Origin: BAIKAL-G1 sp943369525
GTDB taxonomy: Bacteria > Cyanobacteriota > Cyanobacteriia > PCC-6307 > Cyanobiaceae
NCBI GenBank assembly: GCA_943369525.1
Contig: CALRNL020000001.1
Location: 532,782-596,781, forward strand
Length of the DNA stretch: 64,000 bases
Reading direction: 5' to 3'
Numbering within the stretch: the first letter of the stretch is position 1; the number at the start of each line of letters is the position of its first letter. Positions 25,040-33,108 of the stretch are shown one piece after another. The notes under the pieces are model-generated. The model saw nothing but the letters and a program-made list of their open reading frames with translations, was not told the origin of the DNA and made no database searches. Made by a program: the position numbers and the translations under genes.

Positions 25040-25822
25040 TCAGCCCCGACGATGGTGAAAGCGCCCCAACATCAGACCAATCATAATGGCAATATAAAGT
25101 TGTCCCGCAATCGTGATCAGCGTGCAGATCACCTGGGCGGCCAGACTCACTGGCACCACCATGGTTGTACCCACCGAGGTGAGGTAGCCAAACGATCCCA
25201 TAATCATTTGGGGAAGTTTCAGAATTAACCCATCTGAACTGCTGTAGACGTCTTGAAGTGGCGCAAAACTATCGGGCCTTAAATAGGCCAGAGCATCCAA
25301 AATAATGCCGCCACTGAAGCCGATCAAAAGGTAGCCAAAGGCCGCCCCCATCACCACAGAAGTCGTGACATAAGGCTCCCGAACCAAGGCTCTCACCATG
25401 CGAAATAAATAGAGGCCAAAGAATGCTATCCAAGCAACAACATGCACAAACGTAAACAAAAAACCGGCGCTTTTTTGCTGCAGGATCAGCACTGCATAGG
25501 GGATTTCCAGGCCAATCGCCAAGCAGCCCAGGCCATAGACGGGGATCCGGGAGGTCAGCAGCGTTGACACCCGGGTCAGGCCCACCATCAGGAAGGTCGC
25601 CAGCAGAATCACAAGCCCGCAATTGAGCAGGGGCAAGGCCCGGGCTAGGGGCTGGGCCAGCAACAGCACCACGATCAGCGCCAGGGCGTAGCGGTAGCCC
25701 CCATGGCGCTGGCGGATCTGTTGAATATTCCAGTGGCGGCGATTCAACGGACCGGATCCCCCGTTCAAGCATCCACTCTCCCAGGGGGACCTGGTCGGCC
25801 TGGCCTTTGGGTCCTGAGCCAT
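25040..25822 (-). CDS. K+-channel-like membrane protein with non-canonical selectivity filter
   Basis: This 260-residue protein starts at the ATG at 25822 and has about six hydrophobic segments between residues 44 and 255. The C-terminal part matches the two-helix pore module of Ion_trans_2 channels: a pore helix and filter in IMGSFGYLTSVGTTMVVPVS (208-226), then an inner helix ending GQLYIAIMIGLMLGR. Where K+ channels have TT(L)GYGD, this protein has TSVGTTM, so the GYG filter is lost. Base composition is visibly more AT-rich (25040-25450) than the neighbours. It may be a non-selective, altered or inactive channel. Confidence 0.7.
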   Translation of the reverse strand: MAQDPKARPTRSPWESGCLNGGSGPLNRRHWNIQQIRQRHGGYRYALALIVVLLLAQPLARALPLLNCGLVILLATFLMVGLTRVSTLLTSRIPVYGLGCLAIGLEIPYAVLILQQKSAGFLFTFVHVVAWIAFFGLYLFRMVRALVREPYVTTSVVMGAAFGYLLIGFSGGIILDALAYLRPDSFAPLQDVYSSSDGLILKLPQMIMGSFGYLTSVGTTMVVPVSLAAQVICTLITIAGQLYIAIMIGLMLGRFHHRRG

Positions 25823-25986
25823 TGGGAACCTGACCGTTATGGGTCGGGTTTTCAGCCCATGGGCGGGACTGGGCGTCCCAGGGCGGCCCACAGACTGGAC
25901 TGGACTGGCTTGGGCTGGCTTGGGGCGCCGTAGCGTCAACCCTTCCCCAGGGCTGGCCCCATGGCCTGCCTGGGGCTGATCCAGCC

Positions 25987-27165
25987 GTGACCCTTCCCCC
26001 CGATCCCCTCGCCCCGCTGGCCGCGGCCCTGGCCGCCCTGCCGGCGGCACGGCGGCGCCAGCTGCGCGACTTCCAGCCGGAGGGCCAGGCCGAACTGACG
26101 CCCCAAGCGGGCCAAGCGACTGGGCCCCTGTTGGATCTGGCCAGTAACGACTACCTGGGGCTAGGACGCCACCCCCAGCTACTGGCCGCCGCCCACCAGG
26201 CCCTAGATCGGGATGGGGTGGGCTCGGGCGGTTCGCGGCTGGTGAGCGGCAGCCGGCCGGTGCACAGCGCCCTGGAGGGGCAGCTGGGCCAATGGCTGGC
26301 CCGGGAGCGGGTTCTGCTCTTCCCCAGTGGCTTCCAGGCCAACCTGGCCGCCGTCGGCGCCCTGGCCGATCGCCATAGCCTGGTGATCGCCGATCGCCTT
26401 TGCCACCACTCCTTGCTGGTGGGGGTTCAGGCCAGCGGCGCCCGGCTGCAACGCTTCGCCCATAACGACCTGGCCGACCTGGAGCGGCGCCTGGCCCGGG
26501 CCCGGGCCCAGGCCCCCAGCCAAAGGCTGCTGGTGATCAGCGAAAGCCTGTTCAGCATGGAAGGCAGCCAGCCGGATGCAAGCGCCCTGGCCAGCCTCTG
26601 CGCCCAGCACGGCGCTGCCCTGTTGCTCGATGAGGCCCATGCCCTTGGGGTGCTCGGCCCTGGCGGCCGCGGCCTGGCCTGGGGCCTGGCCGGCGTCACC
26701 CTGGTGAGCGGCACCTTCGGCAAGGCCTTTGGCGCTGGCGGCGCCTTCCTGGCCACCGGCCCCATCGCCGGTGAGTGGCTCCTGCAACAGGCCGGCGCCT
26801 TCCGATACACCACCGCCCTGGCGCCGGCCCTGGCCGCCGCGGCCCTCGCCGCCCTGGACCTGGTCGAACGCAACCCCGGCTGGGGTCCAGCCCTGATCGC
26901 CCGGGCAGAGCGGTGGCGCGGCGCCCTGGCAGGCGCCGGCTGGCCGCGGCCGCCGGGCCAGGGACCGATTTTGTCCTTGCTGGTGGGCGAGGAGCAGGCG
27001 GCCCTGGCCCTGCAACAGCGCCTCGAGCAGCACGGCCTGCTGGCGGTGGCGATCCGGCCGCCGACGGTGCCGTCTGGAACCTCACGCCTACGGCTGGTGC
27101 TGCGTCAGGACCTGCCCCCGGGCAGCCTGAAGCGCCTACTCAACGCCCTGGGGGAAGCGCCATGA
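25987..27165 (+). CDS. bioF: 8-amino-7-oxononanoate synthase (KAPA synthase)
   Basis: This 392-residue PLP enzyme of biotin synthesis condenses pimeloyl-ACP with alanine. The PLP lysine is in VSGTFGKAFGAGGAF, and LASNDYLGLGRHP and LLLDEAHALGVLGPGGRGL are family signatures. The start is a GTG at 25987. It is the first gene of the biotin operon and overlaps bioK by ATGA. A 164-base divergent spacer to the channel-like gene holds the presumed promoter; a short CTGGA-type reiteration is visible there. Confidence 0.95.
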   Translation: MTLPPDPLAPLAAALAALPAARRRQLRDFQPEGQAELTPQAGQATGPLLDLASNDYLGLGRHPQLLAAAHQALDRDGVGSGGSRLVSGSRPVHSALEGQLGQWLARERVLLFPSGFQANLAAVGALADRHSLVIADRLCHHSLLVGVQASGARLQRFAHNDLADLERRLARARAQAPSQRLLVISESLFSMEGSQPDASALASLCAQHGAALLLDEAHALGVLGPGGRGLAWGLAGVTLVSGTFGKAFGAGGAFLATGPIAGEWLLQQAGAFRYTTALAPALAAAALAALDLVERNPGWGPALIARAERWRGALAGAGWPRPPGQGPILSLLVGEEQAALALQQRLEQHGLLAVAIRPPTVPSGTSRLRLVLRQDLPPGSLKRLLNALGEAP

Positions 27166-27908
27166 GCTTGGACCTGGTTGCCATGCACGGCTGGGCCGGT
27201 GACCAACGGGCCTGGGAGCCCTGGCGCCAGGCCGCCGCCAGCCGCGGCTGGCGCCTGCAGACCGGCGAACGGGGCTACGGCCGCCAGGCCCCCCATGCGC
27301 CCATCTGGCCTGGCCAGGGCGGGGCCGTTCTGGTCCATTCCCTGGGACTGCACCTGGTGCCGGCCGAACTCTGGGGCCAGGCCAGGGCGGTGGTGCTGCT
27401 GGCCAGCTTTGGCACCTTTGTGCCCCCCGGCCCAAGCGGCAGGCGCACCCGGGTGGCCCTGGAGGCGATGGCGGCACGGATCCGCCAGGGCCAGCTCGCC
27501 CCCCTGCTGGACGAGTTCCTGGCCCGGGCCGCCGCCCCAGCTCGCCTGGACCAGCTGCCGGCGGGGGTCGCCCAGGAGGGCAGTGACCCAGCTGGGGTCG
27601 CTCGCCTGTTGGAAGACCTGGCCCTGCTGGGCCATTGCGACGGCCTGCCGGAGGCCTTCCCCCGCTCGGTGCCGGTGCTGATTGTGGAGGCCGGCGCCGA
27701 CGAAATCGTGCCCGCCGCCAGCCGGGCCCTGTTGCGCCAAGCCCTACCCCAGGCCGACGTCTGGGTCCTGGAGGGCGTTGGCCACAGCCTGCTGGGAACG
27801 CCCCTGGTCGAGCCTGTCCTTGACTGGCTCAAGCCATGCCTGCTTGGGCCTGGGCCTGGCGCCAAGCCCCACCAGCCCGGGAGCGCAACCCCACCAACCC
27901 ATGGTTGA
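27162..27908 (+). CDS. bioK: Pimeloyl-ACP methyl ester esterase, BioK type
   Basis: This is a 248-residue alpha/beta hydrolase. The triad candidates are Ser in AVLVHSLGLHLV, Asp in EAGADEIVPAA and His in LEGVGHSLLG. Its position inside bioF-?-bioC-bioD-bioA matches BioK, the esterase described in Synechococcus/Prochlorococcus biotin operons. BioK replaces BioH in removing the methyl group from pimeloyl-ACP methyl ester. The assignment rests on context and fold, not on close comparison. It overlaps bioF by ATGA and bioC by 8 bases. Confidence 0.85.
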   Translation: MSLDLVAMHGWAGDQRAWEPWRQAAASRGWRLQTGERGYGRQAPHAPIWPGQGGAVLVHSLGLHLVPAELWGQARAVVLLASFGTFVPPGPSGRRTRVALEAMAARIRQGQLAPLLDEFLARAAAPARLDQLPAGVAQEGSDPAGVARLLEDLALLGHCDGLPEAFPRSVPVLIVEAGADEIVPAASRALLRQALPQADVWVLEGVGHSLLGTPLVEPVLDWLKPCLLGPGPGAKPHQPGSATPPTHG

Positions 27909-28722
27909 GACCTCCAGGGCCCAAGCCGCCGCCGCTCCCGCACCGGCCACGGCCGCCTTTAGCGAGCGCGTACGAGCCTGTTTCAGCGGCGGCGCCCCCG
28001 CCTACGAGGGCGCCGCCCGGATCCAGCGGGCGATCGCCTGGCGCCTGGGCCATCTCTGCCTCCCCCTGGAGGTTGGGCCGGGCCCCCGGGCCGACCTGGG
28101 CGCCGGCACGGGCCTGCTGGCCCGCGCGATCGCCCGGCACCGCCCGGACCTGAACCTGCTGCGCCTGGACAACTGCCAGGCCCTCCTGGAGAGGGAGCCC
28201 CCGAAGGAGCCCCCGGAGGCGGGGGCCAGCGCCCGCCTGCTCTGGGACCTCAACTGGGGCCTACCCGCCCAGCTAACCGGTGCCAGCCTGCTGGCCTCGA
28301 GCTTTGCCCTGCAGTGGCTTGAGCAGCCCCAACTCCAACTGGATCGTTGGGCCAGCCAGTTGGCCCGGGGGGGCTGGCTGGTTCTGGCCGTGCCCTGCTC
28401 GGCCAGCTTCCAGCAATGGCGCCAGGCGGCGGAGCGGGCCAGGGTGCCGTTCACGGGCCTGGCCCTACCGGACGCCAGCGGGCTAATCGAAGCGGCGGAG
28501 CGCCAGCTCCAGCTGGTGCGTTGCCAACGGCTGCGGTTTAGCCGCCGCCGGCCCCAGGCCCTGGCCTTCCTGCGGGAGCTGAAGGCGATCGGCGCCCAGG
28601 CCAGCCCCACGGGCCAGCTCAGCCAGGCCGAACTGCGCCGCCTACAGACCCATTGGACCCCCAATCCGGGCGAATGCCCGCTGGAATGGGAGGTGCTGGT
28701 CCTCCTGGCACGCAAACCCTGA
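27901..28722 (+). CDS. bioC: Malonyl-ACP O-methyltransferase
   Basis: This 273-residue SAM methyltransferase methylates malonyl-ACP so that fatty acid synthesis can build the pimelate chain. Motif I is ADLGAGTGLLARAIA, followed by the acidic LLRLDN segment, and ASSFALQWLEQP is typical of BioC (SxxALQW). The start ATG at 27901 overlaps the 3' end of bioK, and the stop lies about 20 bases before the chosen bioD start. Confidence 0.92.
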   Translation: MVETSRAQAAAAPAPATAAFSERVRACFSGGAPAYEGAARIQRAIAWRLGHLCLPLEVGPGPRADLGAGTGLLARAIARHRPDLNLLRLDNCQALLEREPPKEPPEAGASARLLWDLNWGLPAQLTGASLLASSFALQWLEQPQLQLDRWASQLARGGWLVLAVPCSASFQQWRQAAERARVPFTGLALPDASGLIEAAERQLQLVRCQRLRFSRRRPQALAFLRELKAIGAQASPTGQLSQAELRRLQTHWTPNPGECPLEWEVLVLLARKP

Positions 28723-28742
28723 ACCAGCCGCCCCACTCCCCC

Positions 28743-29462
28743 TTGAGCCCCCCCCTGAGCCCCCAACCCCTGCGCCTGGTGGTCTGCGGCACCGACACCG
28801 ACGTGGGCAAGACCGTCGTCAGCGCCCTGCTGGTGGAGGGCCTCTCGGCCAGCTACTGGAAACCCGTGCAATGCGGCCTGGATGGCGGCGGCGATCGGGA
28901 TCGGCTGCGCCAGTGGTTGCAGCTGGGCGAGCCCCGGCTGCTGCCGGAGGCCTATCGCCTGGCCGCTCCGGTGTCCCCCCACTGGGCCGCGGAACTGGAG
29001 GGGGCTGGCCCAGGCGCCATCGGGGCGCCGATCGAGCCAAGCCGGCTGGCCCTGCCGGCAGTGGCGGGATCCTTGGTGGTGGAATGCGCCGGCGGCCTGC
29101 TGGTGCCCCTGCGCCGGGACCGGCTCCAGATTGAGCAGATCCAGGCCTGGGGCCTGCCCGTGTTGCTGGTGGCCCGCAGTGGCCTGGGCACCTTGAACCA
29201 CACGCTGCTCTCCTTGGAAGCCCTCGCCCAGCGGTGTATTCCGGTGCTGGGTTTGGTGCTCAATGGCCCCCCCCACGCCGACAATCCCAGGACCCTGGCC
29301 GCCCTGGGGGGCGTGCCCCTGCTGGCCTGCCTGCCGCCCCTGGCGACCATTAACCGCCAGAGCCTGGCAGCCCTCTGGCAAACGAGCGGCCTGGACCAGG
29401 CCCTAGCCGGGGCAGCAAGGGCCCTGCAACCCCAACCAGCCCCCCACCCCGACCACCCATGA
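28743..29462 (+). CDS. bioD: Dethiobiotin synthetase
   Basis: This P-loop enzyme closes the ureido ring of dethiobiotin from DAPA, CO2 and ATP. The N-terminal P-loop is VVCGTDTDVGKTVVSALL, then SYWKPVQCGL, and VECAGGLLVPLRRD carries the family G-G motif. A TTG at 28743 gives 239 residues. In-frame ATGs further upstream lie inside bioC, so the start is uncertain. The stop overlaps the bioA start (ATGA). Confidence 0.92.
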   Translation: MSPPLSPQPLRLVVCGTDTDVGKTVVSALLVEGLSASYWKPVQCGLDGGGDRDRLRQWLQLGEPRLLPEAYRLAAPVSPHWAAELEGAGPGAIGAPIEPSRLALPAVAGSLVVECAGGLLVPLRRDRLQIEQIQAWGLPVLLVARSGLGTLNHTLLSLEALAQRCIPVLGLVLNGPPHADNPRTLAALGGVPLLACLPPLATINRQSLAALWQTSGLDQALAGAARALQPQPAPHPDHP

Positions 29463-30745
29463 GCTGGCATCCCAACCTCTGGCATCCCTTCACCCAGGTG
29501 GCCGGCGCCGATCCGCCCCTGCGGGCCGTGGGCGGCCAGGGCGCCCTGCTGGAGCTGGACGACGGCCGCCTGCTGATCGATGCGATCAGCAGCTGGTGGG
29601 TGACCCTGCACGGCCATGGAGAACCGACCATTGCCGCCGCCATCGCCGCCCAGGCCCGCCAGCTGGAGCAGGTGATCTTCGCCAATTTCAGCCATCCCGG
29701 CGCCGAAACCCTGGCCAGCCAGCTGGCGGCCCTGAGCGGGCTGGAGCGGCTGTTCTTCTCCGATAACGGCTCCACCGCCGTGGAGGTGGCCCTCAAAATC
29801 GCCTGGCAGTGGTGGCACAACCGCACGGAGGCGGGCCATGGGCCGGCCCGCCAGCAGTTGATTGCCTTTGAGGGTGCCTACCACGGCGACACGGTGGGGG
29901 CCATGAGCGTGGGCGAGCGATCGCTGTTTTCAGCCCCCTTTGAGCCCCTGCTGTTTGGGGTGGCCCGCTGCCCCTGGCCGGCCACCTGGTGGGGCGATGA
30001 CACGGTGGAAAGCCGGGAATCGCAGGCCCTCAATCACCTGGAACGGCTGCTGGCGGTGCCCACCGCAGCCGTGATCCTGGAGCCCCTGGTGCAGGGGGCC
30101 GGGGGCATGGCCATGGTGCGGCCCGAGTTTCTGCAGGCGGTTCAGGCCCGGGTGCGGGCGGCGGGAGCCCTGTTGATTGCCGATGAGGTGATGGTGGGTT
30201 TCGGCCGCAGCGGCGCCCTGTTCGCCAGCGCCAGGGCCGGCCTGCAACCCGACCTGATGGCCCTCTCCAAGGGCCTCACCGGTGGCTTCCTGCCGATGGG
30301 GGTGACCCTGGCCAGCGAAGGCCTGTTTCAGGGCTTCATCGACAGCGATCCGGGCTACGGCCGCACCTTCTTCCACGGCCACAGCTTCACGGCCAACCCC
30401 CTCGGCTGCGCCGCCGCCAATGCCAGCCTGGCCCTGCTCCAGGCCCAACCGGAGCTCTACCAGGGGTTCGCCGCCAGGCACAGGCCCCACCTGGAGCGGC
30501 TGGCAGCCCATCCCCGCGTGTTGAGGCCCCGGCTCTGCGGCAGCATCGCCGCCTTCGATCTGGCAGTGGAAAAACCGGGCTATCTCCATCCAGCCGGCCG
30601 GGAGCTGCAACGGCGGGTTCTGGCGGAGGGGGTGTTCCTGCGGCCCCTGGGCCCGGTGGTCTACCTGCTGCCGCCCCTGTGTCTTACGGATGACCAGCTG
30701 GAGCGCTGCTACTCGGCCATCCGCCGCGCCCTGGACAACCTCTGA
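29459..30745 (+). CDS. bioA: Adenosylmethionine-8-amino-7-oxononanoate aminotransferase
   Basis: This 428-residue class III PLP aminotransferase makes DAPA from KAPA with SAM as amino donor. The N-terminus WHPNLWHPFTQ and SSWWVTLHGHGEP are BioA signatures. The PLP lysine is in MALSKGLTGGFLPMG and LIADEVMVGFGRSG binds PLP. It is the last gene of the biotin operon, coupled to bioD by ATGA, and converges with the DUF3143 gene after 42 bases. Confidence 0.96.
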   Translation: MSWHPNLWHPFTQVAGADPPLRAVGGQGALLELDDGRLLIDAISSWWVTLHGHGEPTIAAAIAAQARQLEQVIFANFSHPGAETLASQLAALSGLERLFFSDNGSTAVEVALKIAWQWWHNRTEAGHGPARQQLIAFEGAYHGDTVGAMSVGERSLFSAPFEPLLFGVARCPWPATWWGDDTVESRESQALNHLERLLAVPTAAVILEPLVQGAGGMAMVRPEFLQAVQARVRAAGALLIADEVMVGFGRSGALFASARAGLQPDLMALSKGLTGGFLPMGVTLASEGLFQGFIDSDPGYGRTFFHGHSFTANPLGCAAANASLALLQAQPELYQGFAARHRPHLERLAAHPRVLRPRLCGSIAAFDLAVEKPGYLHPAGRELQRRVLAEGVFLRPLGPVVYLLPPLCLTDDQLERCYSAIRRALDNL

Positions 30746-30787
30746 GGGAGGGCCCGCCAGGCCCGGGCCGCAGCCCAGGGTTCCCGT

Positions 30788-31075
30788 TCAGGGACCCGCC
30801 AGGATCGCCGCCTCCACATCGGCCCGGGAAAGGCCGTAGGGAAACTGGCGCCGGGCTGGGGCCGTCGCCGTGCCATCGCTGGCGCTGCCCGACTGCCAAA
30901 CCACGGTGATCTCCCCAACACCCAGCTCCAGGTCGGCACTCCAACCGCCATGGCGCAGGCGCCAGAAGCAGGGCCGCCCCGGCTGCTGCACGGCGCCGAG
31001 CACGGCCAACCAGGCCTCGATCGCCGGCAGGGGATGGTTGTAAAGGGGCGTCTGGGCCGGCGGCAAGGAGGGCAT
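30788..31075 (-). CDS. DUF3143 family protein
   Basis: This 95-residue protein carries the cyanobacterial DUF3143 pattern: PPAQTPLYNHPLPAIEAWL at the N-terminus and FPYGLSRADVEAAILAGP at the C-terminus. The function is unknown. The ATG at 31075 is chosen because the open frame upstream is made of repeats. It is downstream of the J-domain gene on the same strand, which is the usual neighbour in related genomes as far as I recall. Confidence 0.85.
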   Translation of the reverse strand: MPSLPPAQTPLYNHPLPAIEAWLAVLGAVQQPGRPCFWRLRHGGWSADLELGVGEITVVWQSGSASDGTATAPARRQFPYGLSRADVEAAILAGP

Positions 31076-31160
31076 GGTCAAGGGCGACTCCAAGGCAGGC
31101 CCCAGTCTGGGGTGCTGCCGGGGGCCTGGTGCCGGCAAGCCGAGGCCAGCCTGCAGGGCA

Positions 31161-31211
31161 GGGCAGGCTTCGGGGCTGGGCAGGCTTCGGGGCTGGGCAG
31201 GTTTCGGAGCT
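31161..31211. repeat. 17-base tandem repeat, three copies
   Basis: The unit GGGCAGGCTTCGGGGCT occurs at 31161-31177 and 31178-31194, with a third copy having two changes at 31195-31211. It lies between the J-domain gene and the DUF3143 gene. It is a small minisatellite; no protein is evident. Confidence 0.85.
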
Positions 31212-31261
31212 GGGAGCAGACGGCAAGCGAGCCGGGCAAGGGCCAACCCCAGTCGACTCGC

Positions 31262-32212
31262 CTAAGGGAGAGCAGGCCGCTGCAGGGCTGATGCCTGCAG
31301 GGAGGGATCCAACAACGCCGGCGGGGTCAGCAGCGGCTGGGTCGCCTGAGATGGGCCAGGGGAGAAGGCATCGGGCTGGGAGGCAGCGGGCTGGGAGGCA
31401 GCGGGCTGGGAGGCAGCGGGCTGCGAGGCATCCGACTGCGAGGGCACCAGGGCCTGCTGCTCAGGCCACCAACTGGGTTCGCGCACCAGTTCGGTGCCCC
31501 GCAGCCAGGCCAGCCCTACCCCCAGCACCAGGCAGAGCACCAGGGCCACGCCCAGCAGCAACAGGGCAAACCACTCGCCCCCAGAGAGGCTGCGCCGCAC
31601 CGAATCGGGCTTGGGCAGGCCGCCGCCAACGCCCAGGCCGCTGGCGTCCAAGCCCTTGGCGCCCAGATCGCCATTGCCCTGGCTTCCGTTGGCCTTAGGA
31701 CTGGCAGCCCCTGGACCGTTGCCTGGGGACCTGACCGGGCCAGCAGGGTTGGCCCTGGCAGCAGGGCCGCCCAGGGGGGCCGCGCCACCGTTCTGGGTGG
31801 GGCTGATCCCCGGTCCGCCAGCCCCACCGGCCCCCGCCGGCCCCGCCCCCACCGAGAACGACCCTGGGGCTGCTGGCGATGACCTCAGGCCCTGGCCGGC
31901 TCGGGCCCGGGCCGCCGCCAGGCTGGCGTCGTAGACCCGGCGCCGCTCGGGATCGAGCAGGGTGACGTAGGCCTGGCGCAGCTGGCGGAAGGAATCCTGG
32001 GCCACAGCCGCCGGCAGGCTCGTGGTGTCGGGATGGAGCCGTTTGCTCTGGCGCCGAAACGCTTGTCGCAGCTCCTCCAAGGAGGCGTCTTCAGCCAGCT
32101 GCAGCAGGGCATAAAAACTTATCGGGGCCAGGCCCTGCGGCGACCCCTGGCCGCCGTTCTGGGGCCCTGGACTGGCGCCGCTGGCCTGGCTCTTGGCATT
32201 GCCGGCAGCCAC
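31262..32212 (-). CDS. J-domain protein with C-terminal membrane segment
   Basis: This 316-residue protein has an N-terminal DnaJ domain (about 30-96) with the HPD motif at 60-62 (KRLHPDTTSLP), which stimulates an Hsp70 partner. A Gly/Ala/Pro-rich linker (100-205), one membrane segment (about 214-236, WFALLLLGVALVLCLVLGVG) and a tail with SQPAA repeats follow. It has no zinc-finger or DnaJ_C substrate domain, so it is a type III J protein, probably tethering Hsp70 to a membrane. The start is a GTG at 32212. It precedes the DUF3143 gene. Confidence 0.85.
   Translation of the reverse strand: MAAGNAKSQASGASPGPQNGGQGSPQGLAPISFYALLQLAEDASLEELRQAFRRQSKRLHPDTTSLPAAVAQDSFRQLRQAYVTLLDPERRRVYDASLAAARARAGQGLRSSPAAPGSFSVGAGPAGAGGAGGPGISPTQNGGAAPLGGPAARANPAGPVRSPGNGPGAASPKANGSQGNGDLGAKGLDASGLGVGGGLPKPDSVRRSLSGGEWFALLLLGVALVLCLVLGVGLAWLRGTELVREPSWWPEQQALVPSQSDASQPAASQPAASQPAASQPDAFSPGPSQATQPLLTPPALLDPSLQASALQRPALP
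31373..31432 (-). repeat. 15-base tandem repeat encoding SQPAA units
   Basis: Four 15-base units lie within the J-domain gene. The first three (31373-31417) are identical and the fourth has two changes. Each encodes five residues of the Ser/Gln/Pro/Ala tail. Confidence 0.85.
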
Positions 32213-32279
32213 AGTGGTCGCCCCTGGTCTGGGCGATCCTAGGGACCGGGACCGGGTCCCCCGTTAATGCCCCGCCAGG

Positions 32280-33053
32280 ATGCCCCCGAACCAAGACACC
32301 GCCCCATCCACCATCGCCTCCCCGTTCGCGTCCCCCTCGGACCTCCTCTGGCAGGACCTGGGCTGGACCCCGTCAGCCGGTCAGCTGGCCCAGTTCGGGG
32401 CCCTGCAGGAGCAGCTGCGCCTCTGGAACAGCCGGCTCAATCTCACCCGGCTGGTGGAGGGCGAAGACTTCTGGATCTCCCAGCTCTACGACAGCCTCTG
32501 GCCCCTGGTGGGGCGGCTCAACGGCCCGCCCGGGCCCCTGCGCTGCGTTGATGTGGGCACCGGCGGCGGCTTCCCGGGGCTGGCGGTGGCGATCGCCCTA
32601 CCCCAGGCCCGGCTCACCCTGATCGATTCGGTCGGCCGCAAGGTCGAGGCGGTGCAGGCCATGGCCCAGGCCCTGGGGCTGGCCGAGCGGATCACCTTCC
32701 GCTGCGAGCGAGTGGAGCGCAGCGGCCGCGAGCGCAGCTGCCGCGGCCAGTTCGACCTGGCCCTGGCCCGGGCCGTCGCCGCCGCCCCCGTGGTGGCCGA
32801 ATACCTGGTGCCCCTGCTAGCCCCAGGCGGCGAGGCCCTGCTCTACCGGGGCCATTGGAGCGACCAGGACGGCACCGACCTGGAGCGGGCCCTGGTGCCC
32901 CTGCGGGCCGGCCTGGAGCGCCAGGAGCACCGCAACCTGCCGGCCGAGCGGGGCGTGCGCCATGCCCTGGTGCTCAAACCGCTTGGCCCCTGCCCGGTCG
33001 CCTACCCCCGGGCCGTGGGAGTGCCGGCCAAGCAACCCTTGGGCAGCACCTGA
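32280..33053 (+). CDS. rsmG: 16S rRNA (guanine527-N7)-methyltransferase RsmG
   Basis: This 257-residue enzyme methylates G527 of 16S rRNA. The SAM site is CVDVGTGGGFPGLAVAIALP, followed by LTLIDSVGRKVEAVQAMAQ, and LALARAVAAAPVVAEYLVPL is the family helix. The N-terminal LRLWNSRLNLTRL motif is typical. It starts at the ATG at 32280, 67 bases from the divergent J-domain gene, and converges with the aldo/keto reductase. Confidence 0.94.
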   Translation: MPPNQDTAPSTIASPFASPSDLLWQDLGWTPSAGQLAQFGALQEQLRLWNSRLNLTRLVEGEDFWISQLYDSLWPLVGRLNGPPGPLRCVDVGTGGGFPGLAVAIALPQARLTLIDSVGRKVEAVQAMAQALGLAERITFRCERVERSGRERSCRGQFDLALARAVAAAPVVAEYLVPLLAPGGEALLYRGHWSDQDGTDLERALVPLRAGLERQEHRNLPAERGVRHALVLKPLGPCPVAYPRAVGVPAKQPLGST

Positions 33054-33108
33054 ACCCAGGGAGTCACTGACGCCAAGGCCTGAAAAGCCAGCCCTTGAAA
33101 GCCAGTGC

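Noticed and set aside
28030..28037. GCGATCGC octamers (also at 51555 and 60690)
   Set aside because: These are HIP1 palindromes dispersed through many cyanobacterial genomes and not a local element.
31161..31432. Clustered short repeats considered as a CRISPR array
   Set aside because: The units are directly adjacent without spacers, one set is inside a coding sequence, and no cas gene is present.
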